Assembly: GCF_012641275.1 (NCBI RefSeq)
Contig: NZ_JABAIA010000004.1
Coordinates: forward strand, 372,001-436,000
DNA length: 64,000 bases
Reading direction: 5' to 3'
From: Chitinophaga varians
Lineage (GTDB): Bacteria; Bacteroidota; Bacteroidia; Chitinophagales; Chitinophagaceae
Position 1 is the stretch's first letter. Every line of letters begins with the position of its first letter. The translations under genes were made by a program, and so were the position numbers. This document shows, one piece after another, positions 45,841 through 58,036 of this stretch. The notes under the pieces were generated by a model. That model was not told where the DNA came from. It searched no databases and saw nothing but the letters and a program-made list of their open reading frames with translations.

Positions 45841-47490
45841 ATGAAAAGAAGAACGCTGATCAAAGGTTTAGCGACGGGCTTGTCATCCCTGTACTTATCT
45901 GATCTTTATGCATACAGCCCGCTGAAATCGCTTTCTATTCCACGTATGGCATCCGGTCCATTCCAACCCAGCTGGGAATCGCTGGCCCAATACCAGGTAC
46001 CTGACTGGTTCCGTGACGCAAAGTTCGGCATCTGGGCCCACTGGGGACCGCAATGTCAGCCGGAGCGCGGCGACTGGTACGCCCGCGGCATGTATCAGGA
46101 AGGGAGCGACCAATATAAGTATCATATCCAAAAGTATGGCCACCCGTCAAAATTTGGCTTTAAAGACGTCATCAACGAATGGAAGGCTGAGAACTGGCAA
46201 CCGGAAGAACTGGTGGCCTTATACAAAAAAGCAGGCGCCAGGTATTTTATGGCCATGGCCAATCACCACGATAATTTTGATTTGTATGACAGTAAATACC
46301 ACCGGTGGAATGCTACCAGGCTGGGCCCTAAGAAAGATATTATAGGCGGTTGGGCAAAGGCTGCCAAAAAAGAAGGCTTGCCTTTTGGTGTAACGGTACA
46401 TGCTTCCCATGCATGGACGTGGTATGAGGTGGCGCAGCGTTCTGATAAGAGCGGGCCGTATGCCGGCGTGCCCTATGATGGCAAACTGACTAAATCCGAT
46501 GGTGGTAACAGCTGGTGGCGTGGTTACGATCCCCAGGAATTATATGCGCAAAATCATCCGTTAAGCAAAGACAGTCTGGATAACGGAAGTATGGGAAGGC
46601 ACTGGGACTGGGGGAATGGTGCCAGCATACCCGATAAGGCCTACTGTGAAAATTTTTTAAACCGGACTGTCGAACTCATTGACAAGTACGGCCCTGAACT
46701 CGTTTATTTCGACGACAGTGCGCTGCCGCTTTGGCCGATAAGCGATGCAGGGCTGAAGATAGCAGCACATCTCTACAATACCAGCATCAAAAGACATGGA
46801 AAACTGGAAGCCGCTTTGTTCTGTAAGGTGCTGAACGAGCAGCAACGGAAATGTATGATATGGGATATTGAAAGGGGACAAAGCAATGAGATAGAACCGC
46901 TGCCTTGGCAAACGGATACCTGTATCGGCGCCTGGCACTATGATCGGCGCTTGTTTGATAACAAGCGCTATAAAAGCGCTAAAACAGTGATACATACCCT
47001 GGCAGACGTGGTAAGTAAGAACGGCAACCTGCTGCTGAATATCCCGGTACGTGGCGACGGCTCTATTGACAGCGAAGAGCGTGCCGTCGTTGAACAGATA
47101 GCTGCGTGGATGCAGGTCAACAGTGAGGCTATCTATGGTACACGGCCATGGAAAGTATTTGGCGAAGGGCCTGCCATGGAGTCTGCAGTGGCATTGAATG
47201 CGCAGGGTTTTAACGAAGGGAAAGGCAAACCATTTGTCGCGGAAGATATCCGTTTTACCACGAAGGGTAAAACACTTTATGCGTTCCTGTTAGGATGGCC
47301 TGCAAACAATACCGCCCTGGTAAAGACGCTGCGGGCCAGTGACCAGGCTGGAAAAGTGCAGCAGGTGAGCATGCTGGGAGCCGGCGCACTGAAATTTCAA
47401 CAGACCCCCGACGGCCTTACTGTGCAATTGCCGGAACAGCCACCCTGCAAAGAGGCATTTGTATTGAAAATTGAAGGGGCTATCGCTTAA
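45841..47490 (+). CDS. Alpha-L-fucosidase, GH29
   Basis: This 549-residue enzyme releases alpha-linked L-fucose. The GH29 core is plain: WFRDAKFGIWAHWGPQCQPE, MAMANHHDNFDLYDSKYHRW and the predicted nucleophile region YFDDSALPLW (Asp291/Asp292). An N-terminal KRRTLIKG plus hydrophobic stretch looks like a Tat-type export signal, so it acts in the periplasm or at the surface. A beta-sandwich domain ends the protein. It heads the set with the fucose permease and mutarotase genes, which fits import of the released fucose. Confidence 0.94.
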   Translation: MKRRTLIKGLATGLSSLYLSDLYAYSPLKSLSIPRMASGPFQPSWESLAQYQVPDWFRDAKFGIWAHWGPQCQPERGDWYARGMYQEGSDQYKYHIQKYGHPSKFGFKDVINEWKAENWQPEELVALYKKAGARYFMAMANHHDNFDLYDSKYHRWNATRLGPKKDIIGGWAKAAKKEGLPFGVTVHASHAWTWYEVAQRSDKSGPYAGVPYDGKLTKSDGGNSWWRGYDPQELYAQNHPLSKDSLDNGSMGRHWDWGNGASIPDKAYCENFLNRTVELIDKYGPELVYFDDSALPLWPISDAGLKIAAHLYNTSIKRHGKLEAALFCKVLNEQQRKCMIWDIERGQSNEIEPLPWQTDTCIGAWHYDRRLFDNKRYKSAKTVIHTLADVVSKNGNLLLNIPVRGDGSIDSEERAVVEQIAAWMQVNSEAIYGTRPWKVFGEGPAMESAVALNAQGFNEGKGKPFVAEDIRFTTKGKTLYAFLLGWPANNTALVKTLRASDQAGKVQQVSMLGAGALKFQQTPDGLTVQLPEQPPCKEAFVLKIEGAIA

Positions 47491-47587
47491 GGCATATGCT
47501 CCTGTATCTCCTATTGTAACAACGCAGTTGATTGGGGTGGCAGTAGTATTGCTGTCAGCCCCGGCTTCTGCAAAACTATGCTCACAT

Positions 47588-48856
47588 ATGGCCACCAAAA
47601 AGACGTTATTCCCGTTTATACTGATAACAAGCCTGTTTTTTTTGTGGGGATTTGCGCATAACCTCGACCCGATACTGATACCCCATTTGCAGAAATCATT
47701 TACGCTCACCACGGTCCAGGCCACCCTGGTGGATTCTGCCGTGTTTGTGGCTTATTTCCTCATGGCTTTGCCGGCGGGGTTTATTATGAAAAAATACGGC
47801 TATAAAACAGGCATCATCAGCGGGCTGCTGGTTTTTGCGCTGGGATCGTTTCTTTTTATTCCTGCTGCCAATACACAGCAGTATGTGTTTTTCCTTGTTG
47901 CGTTGTTTATCATTGCCTGTGGTCTGACCATTCTGGAAACAGCTGCCAACCCTTATGCTTCATCGCTGGGTGATCCGGCGTATTCCACGCAGCGGCTGAA
48001 CCTGGCGCAGTCGTTTAATGGGCTGGCCACCACACTGGCGCCTGTGATCGGGGCCCGCGTTATCCTTACTAAAGATTATACGGCGGCGCAATTAAGCGCG
48101 ATGACGGAAGAAGGCCGCCGGCTGGCGCTTGCAGCGGAAGCTGCCACGGTGAAAGTACCGTATTTTATTTTGGGAAGCGTCCTGGTACTGATAGCGGTCA
48201 TTTTCGCTTTCACACGTCTGCCGGCCATCCAGACAAACGAAGAGCAACCGGCCGGTAAACATATTTTTCATGCGTTCCGGCATCATCACCTGAGATGGGG
48301 CGTCATCGCCCAGTTTTTTTATGTAGGCGCCCAGGTCTGTGTGTTCAGCCTGTTTATTCTTTATGCTACAAAGGCTGCGGGCATAACAGCGGTATCGGCG
48401 GCTGATTACCTGGGTTTGTGCGGATTCGCCTTCCTGCTGGGGAGATTTATCGGTACTTACCTCATGCAATACTTCCGTTCAGCCAGAATGCTGGCGGTAT
48501 ACGCTGTGCTGAATATTTTTCTTTGCCTGGTGGCCATCTGGGGAACAGGTATGGTTACGGTTTACGCCGTAATAGGCATCTGTTTTTTTATGTCTATCAT
48601 GTTTCCAACCATTTTTGCCCTTGGTATAAAAGAACTGGGTGGAGATACAGAGTTTGGAAGCAGTTTGATCATTATGTCCATTGTGGGAGGGGCTATCCTG
48701 CCGCGGTTATTTGGCTACATCAGCGATGTGACCGGCAATATTCAATATGGTTACATCATACCATTGATTTGTTTCCTGGTGGTGGCTTATTTCGGTTTTA
48801 AAGGCCATCGCGTAAATCAGAAAGACGGAAAATTATTGGTTTCAACTATTATTTAA
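47588..48856 (+). CDS. fucP: L-fucose:H+ symporter (FucP-like, MFS)
   Basis: The 422-residue protein has twelve predicted helices. It has the FucP pattern FFLWGFAHNLDPILIPHLQK, with the aspartate that takes part in proton coupling, and ILETAANPYASSLGDP with the conserved glutamate. I chose ATG 47588 because the 39-residue extension of the earlier frame start is not membrane-like and begins within the fucosidase gene. With the upstream fucosidase it predicts uptake of free L-fucose; related hexose substrates cannot be excluded. Confidence 0.92.
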   Translation: MATKKTLFPFILITSLFFLWGFAHNLDPILIPHLQKSFTLTTVQATLVDSAVFVAYFLMALPAGFIMKKYGYKTGIISGLLVFALGSFLFIPAANTQQYVFFLVALFIIACGLTILETAANPYASSLGDPAYSTQRLNLAQSFNGLATTLAPVIGARVILTKDYTAAQLSAMTEEGRRLALAAEAATVKVPYFILGSVLVLIAVIFAFTRLPAIQTNEEQPAGKHIFHAFRHHHLRWGVIAQFFYVGAQVCVFSLFILYATKAAGITAVSAADYLGLCGFAFLLGRFIGTYLMQYFRSARMLAVYAVLNIFLCLVAIWGTGMVTVYAVIGICFFMSIMFPTIFALGIKELGGDTEFGSSLIIMSIVGGAILPRLFGYISDVTGNIQYGYIIPLICFLVVAYFGFKGHRVNQKDGKLLVSTII

Positions 48857-48861
48857 AAAAT

Positions 48862-49197
48862 ATGAAAAGACACTGTTTGGCGCTCGATTTAAAAGATGAT
48901 CCCCGGCTGATTGAAGAGTATGAATATTGGCACAAAGCGGAAAGCGGATGGCCGGAAATAAAAAAGAGCATTCTGGACGCAGGAATCACAGAGATGGAAA
49001 TTTACAGAACGGGAAACCGTTTACTGATGATCATGGAAACCAATGAACAGTATGACGAGACAGCAAAAGCTGCATCTGACGCGGCCAACCCAAAAGTACA
49101 GGAGTGGGAACAATTAATGTGGAAGTTCCAGCAACCATTGCCCTGGGCAAAAGAAGGAGAGAAATGGGTGTTGATGGATCGGATTTTTCGTCTTTAG
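48862..49197 (+). CDS. L-rhamnose/L-fucose mutarotase-family protein
   Basis: This 111-residue protein starts KRHCLALDLKDDPRLIEEYE and contains EYWHKAESGWPEIKKSILDA and IYRTGNRLLMIMET, the RhaM-type fold with its histidine and tryptophan pair. Such enzymes interconvert alpha and beta anomers. Beside fucosidase and fucose permease genes, L-fucose is the likelier substrate. It starts 5 bases after the permease gene. Confidence 0.87.
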   Translation: MKRHCLALDLKDDPRLIEEYEYWHKAESGWPEIKKSILDAGITEMEIYRTGNRLLMIMETNEQYDETAKAASDAANPKVQEWEQLMWKFQQPLPWAKEGEKWVLMDRIFRL

Positions 49198-52421
<3,224 letters not shown>

Positions 52422-52450
52422 GCTCTGGGCAGCCCGGCTATTTCTATCTG

Positions 52451-53848
52451 CTATTGTGCCACCGGCCAGTTGTCCGTACGGAAAGGCCCGACAGGCAGTC
52501 CCTCCGCAGAAAAAATATTACCGATAGCGGTGTTGGAGAAACCATATCTCACCGCTTCCGGTTTTTCCACTTGGGGGCTCCATACGATCAGCGCATCTTT
52601 TTCCACCTTCGCGGAGGCCTCATGGAAAACTTTGTCCGCGCCGGCTACGTATAGCGCAACCGGTGCTTTGCCATTGATTTTGAGAGAGGAGGCGACGTTG
52701 CTGAAGCGGACCACAGCTTTGTTGTTACGGATGCTTATATCTTTGAATGCGGGGCTTTTCCAGGCAAATCCTGTTTTGCCATAGTTCTCTGCAAGCGCCC
52801 AGTTGGCAAGCCTGTTGCCGACTGTTTTTTTGTCCTGCGGATGAATATCTTTCACATTGTCCGTTACGTCGGACACTACTACCATCCCTGTGCCGGGAAG
52901 GGCGCTGCTTTGGGCCTGCGCCTCACGAAGCAATGCAGCTTCGGGGTCCTTGTCATAGGTGAATGGTGCTATCTGAACATAATAAAAGGGCAGTGGTTTA
53001 TGCCATGCATCACGCCACGCCTGGATCATGCCGGTGAACAGTGGAGCATAGGTGGCCGCTGTTTTTACGTTTGCTTCTCCCTGGTACCAGATAACTCCCT
53101 TTATATTGAAAGGAAGAAGCGGCGCTATCATCGCGTTATAGGCGTAACCTGGCTGATGTGGCCACCAGGCGGCGGGAGACAGTTTGGCGGCAGCTTCAGC
53201 CAGTTGCGGCTGACCTTTCACAACATGCTCCGGCGCCCACACCTCTGCCGGTGTGCCTCCCCAGCTGGCGTTGATAAGGCCTACCGGCACTCCCAGCGTC
53301 TGCTGTAGTTTCAGTCCGAAAAAATATCCGACTGCGCTGAATGGCTTCAGACTATTGCTGTCGCATACTTCCCAGGTACCCTGGCAATCATCCTGCGGAT
53401 ATACGGCCGTGGTTTTAGGAATGTTAAAGAACCTGATATTATTGTTGCTGCAAACAGGCAGTTCTGCTGCTATTTGCCGGATACCATTGTAGTAGCTGAA
53501 TTCCATATTCGACTGCCCTGAGCACAACCACACCTCACCGATCAGGATGTTTTTCAGTACGATCTCATTGGAGCCTTTGAGCCTTATTTCATAAGGGCCA
53601 CCGGCTGCGGGGGTATGCACTTTCAAAGACCATTTTGCGTCTCCGCTGGTAGTGGCCGTGACTGTTTTATTATCCCAGCCGGTATATACGGTAACTTTTT
53701 CTGAAGGGCCGGCCCAGCCCCAGATGGTTACGCTGTCGTTTTGCTGTAGTACCATGTTGTTGCCTACGAGTGATGGCAGCCTGATCGTGGCGTGAAGTAC
53801 AGAGGGTATCAACAGGAGAAGTCCGTAGAGGAAGTGTTTTTTTATCAT
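52451..53848 (-). CDS. Sialate O-acetylesterase-like (SASA family)
   Basis: The 465-residue protein has a signal peptide (1-20, ending LHAT), an N-terminal beta-sandwich and an SGNH-type esterase with the catalytic serine in GEVWLCSGQSNMEFS (about 101-115), GVIWYQGEANVKTAATYAP and a late Asp-X-X-His in DIHPQDK. It should remove O-acetyl groups from polysaccharides; sialic acid itself need not be the substrate. I chose ATG 53848 for the signal peptide. It converges on the GH127 gene with a 29-base gap. Confidence 0.9.
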   Translation of the reverse strand: MIKKHFLYGLLLLIPSVLHATIRLPSLVGNNMVLQQNDSVTIWGWAGPSEKVTVYTGWDNKTVTATTSGDAKWSLKVHTPAAGGPYEIRLKGSNEIVLKNILIGEVWLCSGQSNMEFSYYNGIRQIAAELPVCSNNNIRFFNIPKTTAVYPQDDCQGTWEVCDSNSLKPFSAVGYFFGLKLQQTLGVPVGLINASWGGTPAEVWAPEHVVKGQPQLAEAAAKLSPAAWWPHQPGYAYNAMIAPLLPFNIKGVIWYQGEANVKTAATYAPLFTGMIQAWRDAWHKPLPFYYVQIAPFTYDKDPEAALLREAQAQSSALPGTGMVVVSDVTDNVKDIHPQDKKTVGNRLANWALAENYGKTGFAWKSPAFKDISIRNNKAVVRFSNVASSLKINGKAPVALYVAGADKVFHEASAKVEKDALIVWSPQVEKPEAVRYGFSNTAIGNIFSAEGLPVGPFRTDNWPVAQ

Positions 53849-53930
53849 CGTGGTTAGCATCTTGAGGATTAAATATAAAAATGATAACCGACAAACAAAA
53901 AGGAAGAGATGAATATTTTTTCATTTCGTC

Positions 53931-55538
53931 CTACTTCCTGTAGTCATACCGAAACCAGGCGATATCCACGTATCCGTTGTCTTCCCTGGTGTTGAAATTA
54001 AAAATACCGATGCGGTCTCCCCGGTAGCTGCCCCAGGTGAGTTGATAAGTATTCCCCACGGTCTTAAAGGTTTTCCCGTCGGTGCTGAAAGCGTACTGAC
54101 TTATTCCTTCAGTGCCCCATGTTGACCGGAGCCAGACAGATTCCCCGCTGATCGTTATGCCTGAAGTATCTTTCCCATTGTTGTCATACACTAAAGTTCG
54201 TATTCCATTCTCCTGTTTGATGCCAAATAAACTGTAGCTGGTGGTTGAAAAATGTGTTAATCCACTGAACTGGCCGTCTGCCATATGACTGACATCGATT
54301 CTTACGGTCGCAGTGTTGTTGGGCGTGCGCATGCTGCGTTGCGTAAGCGTGTTTCCTGCCCGGAGTATAACGTTTGCCTGTTTCCTGGCAGAAACGGGCA
54401 TAAATGCATACAATCGAAGGTAACCTTTACGCGCTGTTAATGACCATTTGCCGGCGCGTGGCTGATAGTTCCATTCCCACTGCACGTTTAGTTTTCCGGT
54501 ATCAAATTCATCGCTGCTCTGAATGGAAATTTTTCTCTTATCGGATATAGGTTTGGGCCCGCTCCAGACCATACGCCCTATCGTATCGGCGTCCGGCTTG
54601 CCAATGACCGGCCATCCGTTTATCCAACTAACCGGGAGAAGACTCGTAGGACGCCCTTCCCAACCGCCGCTGCCATGGTGCGTGAGGAAATACCATTTAC
54701 CTGCAGGTGCCTGCAATAATCCGCCCTGGTTAGGTTCCCTGTCCATTTTGGGATCTACGTGATTTAATTGCCGGGTCTCCCATGGGCCGTAGATATTTTT
54801 CGATCGTGCCATCATAATGACGCGGCCTTCCGGTTTTACTTCACTGAAATAATGGTAATAAAGCCCGTTGATCTTATAAAGCTTGTTTGCTTCACTGCCA
54901 TTGGACTGATGTATGATGGAATCAGATTCCATGATGAGGCGTTTCCCGTCTGGCGTCATCCTGAACAAATGAATATTGTATTTCTTATTATTTTTAGGAT
55001 CTACAGCAAAATTGGTAGCAATAAAATAGAGTTGCCCGTCGTCATCACAAAATGAACAGCAATCGTCCCAGCCGCTAACGCTCCATAAATGATGAACAGG
55101 TTCCCATGGCCCTGCGGGATTGGTGGCAGAACTCATAAAAAAACCATCATCGGGTGTCCCGAAATACACCCAGAATTTGTTGTTGTAATACCTGATGGAA
55201 CCGGCCCAGATGCCTCTGCCGTAACTGTTCATCCGGTCCCAGTTCAATTGTGGACTGATTCGTGTCAGATCATCCACCACATGGCCCGCAATTTCCCAGT
55301 TGATGAGATCTTTGGAATGCAGCACCACCATGCCGGGCGAAAACTGCATGGTAGAAGATATGGCATAATAATCATCGCCTACGCGTATAGCGTCAAGATC
55401 ACTGTAGTCTGCGGGTAGAACAGGGTTCACATAAGTTCCGTTTCCCTGGTCACCCCAGTTGCCGGTCATTTGCGCCTTAGAACATACTCCTGATAATTGC
55501 AGGCAAAGCAGGAGCGATAAAAATATAAGACGATCCAT
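53931..55538 (-). CDS. Glycoside hydrolase family 43 (beta-xylosidase/arabinofuranosidase-like)
   Basis: The 535-residue secreted enzyme (signal peptide 1-23, ending CSKAQ) has a five-bladed propeller (about 30-330) with DYSDLDAIRVGDDYYAISST, where the first aspartates supply the catalytic base, and QFSPGMVVLHSKDLINWE, as in the GH43_12-like subgroup. A C-terminal concanavalin-like sandwich (about 350-530) is usual for this group. ATG 55538 is chosen because it begins the signal peptide, while the longer frame start lies in the upstream gene. It is 22 bases behind the double GH43-like gene. Confidence 0.9.
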   Translation of the reverse strand: MDRLIFLSLLLCLQLSGVCSKAQMTGNWGDQGNGTYVNPVLPADYSDLDAIRVGDDYYAISSTMQFSPGMVVLHSKDLINWEIAGHVVDDLTRISPQLNWDRMNSYGRGIWAGSIRYYNNKFWVYFGTPDDGFFMSSATNPAGPWEPVHHLWSVSGWDDCCSFCDDDGQLYFIATNFAVDPKNNKKYNIHLFRMTPDGKRLIMESDSIIHQSNGSEANKLYKINGLYYHYFSEVKPEGRVIMMARSKNIYGPWETRQLNHVDPKMDREPNQGGLLQAPAGKWYFLTHHGSGGWEGRPTSLLPVSWINGWPVIGKPDADTIGRMVWSGPKPISDKRKISIQSSDEFDTGKLNVQWEWNYQPRAGKWSLTARKGYLRLYAFMPVSARKQANVILRAGNTLTQRSMRTPNNTATVRIDVSHMADGQFSGLTHFSTTSYSLFGIKQENGIRTLVYDNNGKDTSGITISGESVWLRSTWGTEGISQYAFSTDGKTFKTVGNTYQLTWGSYRGDRIGIFNFNTREDNGYVDIAWFRYDYRK

Positions 55539-55560
55539 CTGAAAATTTAACCATTGATAT

Positions 55561-57903
55561 TTAGTAAATATGCCACTCCCAGATACCATTGAGCCCATGC
55601 AGGATTTTTACCCGCAAATAACGGGCCTTGATGTTCAGGTTGTCGGTGTGCGGCGATTGTACCATTACCTGCCGATGTCCGCCGCAGGGTTTCCATACTT
55701 TGCCGTCGGCAGAATACTCCAGCGTGTATGCATGCCCGGCAGTGGGCCTGACAAAATATACTTCGCTGCGTTTGACAGGTTGCAGTTGGCCTAAGTCTGC
55801 AAGCATCCAGGGTGTTGCATCTTCGGCGGCAGCCATCCACCTGGAGCCGTTTGCATGATCGAAAGCAAACTGCGGCGAAAAGGATTCTGTTCTTTTAAAC
55901 AGGGAATCCTTATTGGGTTTGATGATCATGTCGGAACGAACACTGGATGCTTTTGAGCTGATGACATCGATCTCTTTCTCAGGAGGCAAGGGATGGAGCG
56001 CGCCTGTCCCGTCGAGTGTCAGGTCAACAGGTCGGATAGTCCCGTCTTCATTAAATTCCAGCTTGTTTACATAGGTCTGCCGGTTAGTGCTTCCTCTGCC
56101 AAATTCCAGATAGGCAAAATAGTAATTATCTGTGCCGGGCACATTAAACACGCAGCCATGGCCGGGGCCGAAGATCTGCCGTTCATAACTGGTAGTGGCT
56201 ATAATATCATTTGCAGGAAATTCAAACGGTCCCAGCGGAGATGTTCTGCTCATTCCGTAGGCATATTGGTATTTTTCATCGCCGCCAAGCGTATACAGGT
56301 AGTAATAGATTCCTTTGCGTTTAAAGAAGATGGGGCCTTCGGAATAACCAGGCCGCTTTGTGGCAATCTGAATGACGGAAGCCGTATCAATAGCTGTCAT
56401 GCTCCGTTGCAGCTTTGCAGCAAACCGGCGTTGCCAGAAAATATAGGGCTGCCCGTTATCGTCAATAAAAACCTCCGCATCGATACCGGCAGGGCCTCTG
56501 GGATCTTTGGATTGTAACAGGGTGGCCGGCGTGAAAGTCGCGGAAAAGCTGTCAACGCCTTTTGCCAGTTTAAACGGTCCGTCCGGAGAGGCGGCAACGG
56601 CCGGATAAATAAAACCATTCACTGTTGGATAGATATAGTAAACGCCATCGGCGGCAATAGCCTTGCTGGGCGCCCAATATTTCTGTCCCACGGCAGCGGG
56701 AAAGTAAGTGCCGGAAAAACGCCAGTGAACAAAATCTTTCGACTTCCATACTACCGGCGGCCCCGATGTCTTCAGTCCCTGGTCATATCCATCTGTTGTC
56801 GCGTAACAGTAGAAGGTGCCGTTTATTTCCTGGATGCTGGCATCGGCAATCATATCAGGGACCAGCGCATGGCCAAAGGGGTTCTGCCGCTGCAAAAGGG
56901 CTTTTGAATTTGTATCATCATTCACGGTACTGTCGTGCCGGAGTAGTTGGATAGCTGTTTCCCTGGATATTTCCAGTACGGTGCCATGAGACATTTTCAG
57001 ATCTGTAACCTCCCTTTGCCAGTCCTTTAAATCCTTACTGATAAATACGTACGCGTAGTCACTTTCAAAGGGGTCTGTGAACATGCAGTACCGGTCGCCT
57101 ATTTTTACAACTGATGGCCCTTCATCGCCCGTTGATGGCCGTATAGGGCCGGATTCTTTCCCCCAGCCGCCTTCCGGCGTTTTCCCGGTACGGTAGTATA
57201 CATTAGGGACGCGGCTGTTGTCATCTTTCTTATAAAACAGGAGATATTTATTTTTGTCCCTGAAGATAAATGCGTCTATCGGCCCGTTGTTCCCGGGCGC
57301 GCCACCTGCAGGGAAACCATTCCTGAATAATATTTTGGGTTCGCTGAATATTTTGAAATCTTTAGTAGTGACATAATATATCCTGCCTTCGGAGCCTGCT
57401 TTTTTCCATGGCCCGATATTCGAAGACAAGTAAACCATGTACTCGCCTTTTAGTTCATTGAAATAAATCTCAGGTGCCCAACAATTGTTGATGCTGTCAA
57501 TACCTTTGCCAACCTCGATGGTTTTTTGTTCGCTCCAGTGGATGAGGTCAGACGACGCTGCATAGCCGATGTCTTTTCCTTTCCAGCCGGATGTCCACAC
57601 CATCCTGTAAACGCCGTCCCTGCCATGATGAATGCTGGGATCACGCATTAGTTTTTCTGAACCTACCTGTGGAGTGATAACAGGCCGTCCGGCATTCAAT
57701 TGTGTCCAATGCAGGCCATCAGTGCTCAAAGCCAGATGCGCTCCTCCCGCTTGTCCTGTAAAATAGGAAAAGAGAAAAAACTGTTTGGCTTTCAGGTCAA
57801 TTTTATGTTGATGTAAAATGCCGGTAGTGTCTTTAGCAACAGCATAAGCGACTGATATAAACAAAAGAATGGCGATAGGAATAAGCGTTTTTACAATTTT
57901 CAT
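55561..57903 (-). CDS. Double GH43-like propeller protein with C-terminal discoidin domain
   Basis: This 780-residue protein has a signal peptide (1-23, ending AVAK) and two consecutive GH43-like propellers. The first spans about 35-325 (FFLFSYFTGQAGGAHLALST, MRDPSIHHGRDGVYRMVWTS, CWAPEIYFNELKGEYMVYLS). The second spans about 340-650 (MIADASIQEINGTFYCYATT, YWAPSKAIAADGVYYIYPTV, GIDAEVFIDDNGQPYIFWQR). An F5/8-type C-terminal domain (about 665-780, FDHANGSRWMAAAEDATPWM) follows. The first lobe has MRDPSIHH, the second PDMIADAS at the catalytic base position, so both may be active. Substrates are not readable; arabinan or xylan side chains are likely. Confidence 0.86.
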   Translation of the reverse strand: MKIVKTLIPIAILLFISVAYAVAKDTTGILHQHKIDLKAKQFFLFSYFTGQAGGAHLALSTDGLHWTQLNAGRPVITPQVGSEKLMRDPSIHHGRDGVYRMVWTSGWKGKDIGYAASSDLIHWSEQKTIEVGKGIDSINNCWAPEIYFNELKGEYMVYLSSNIGPWKKAGSEGRIYYVTTKDFKIFSEPKILFRNGFPAGGAPGNNGPIDAFIFRDKNKYLLFYKKDDNSRVPNVYYRTGKTPEGGWGKESGPIRPSTGDEGPSVVKIGDRYCMFTDPFESDYAYVFISKDLKDWQREVTDLKMSHGTVLEISRETAIQLLRHDSTVNDDTNSKALLQRQNPFGHALVPDMIADASIQEINGTFYCYATTDGYDQGLKTSGPPVVWKSKDFVHWRFSGTYFPAAVGQKYWAPSKAIAADGVYYIYPTVNGFIYPAVAASPDGPFKLAKGVDSFSATFTPATLLQSKDPRGPAGIDAEVFIDDNGQPYIFWQRRFAAKLQRSMTAIDTASVIQIATKRPGYSEGPIFFKRKGIYYYLYTLGGDEKYQYAYGMSRTSPLGPFEFPANDIIATTSYERQIFGPGHGCVFNVPGTDNYYFAYLEFGRGSTNRQTYVNKLEFNEDGTIRPVDLTLDGTGALHPLPPEKEIDVISSKASSVRSDMIIKPNKDSLFKRTESFSPQFAFDHANGSRWMAAAEDATPWMLADLGQLQPVKRSEVYFVRPTAGHAYTLEYSADGKVWKPCGGHRQVMVQSPHTDNLNIKARYLRVKILHGLNGIWEWHIY

Positions 57904-57968
57904 TCATGTTGTTTTTTTAAAGATAAAAAAGTTGTACAGCGTTATGATATAAGACAGGTACATACTTC

Positions 57969-58026
57969 AAAAAAGTTTCCGGGTACAGGGGCAGTGGCAG
58001 GAACGCCACCACCCTTGTGTCCGGAA
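57969..58026 (-). terminator. Rho-independent terminator after the modular lyase gene
   Basis: On the minus strand, after the stop at 58037, TTCCGG and CCGGAA (58026-58021 and 57982-57977) enclose an inner hairpin GTGGC/GCCAC and are followed by C and six T. The shape fits a branched intrinsic terminator. It would separate the lyase gene from the GH43 genes, although read-through remains possible. Confidence 0.6.
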
Positions 58027-58036
58027 GTTATCTGAA

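Noticed and set aside
52422..52450. Possible bidirectional terminator between the GH127 and esterase genes
   Set aside because: The 29-base gap and its flanks show short GC-rich repeats but no stable stem followed by a T run.
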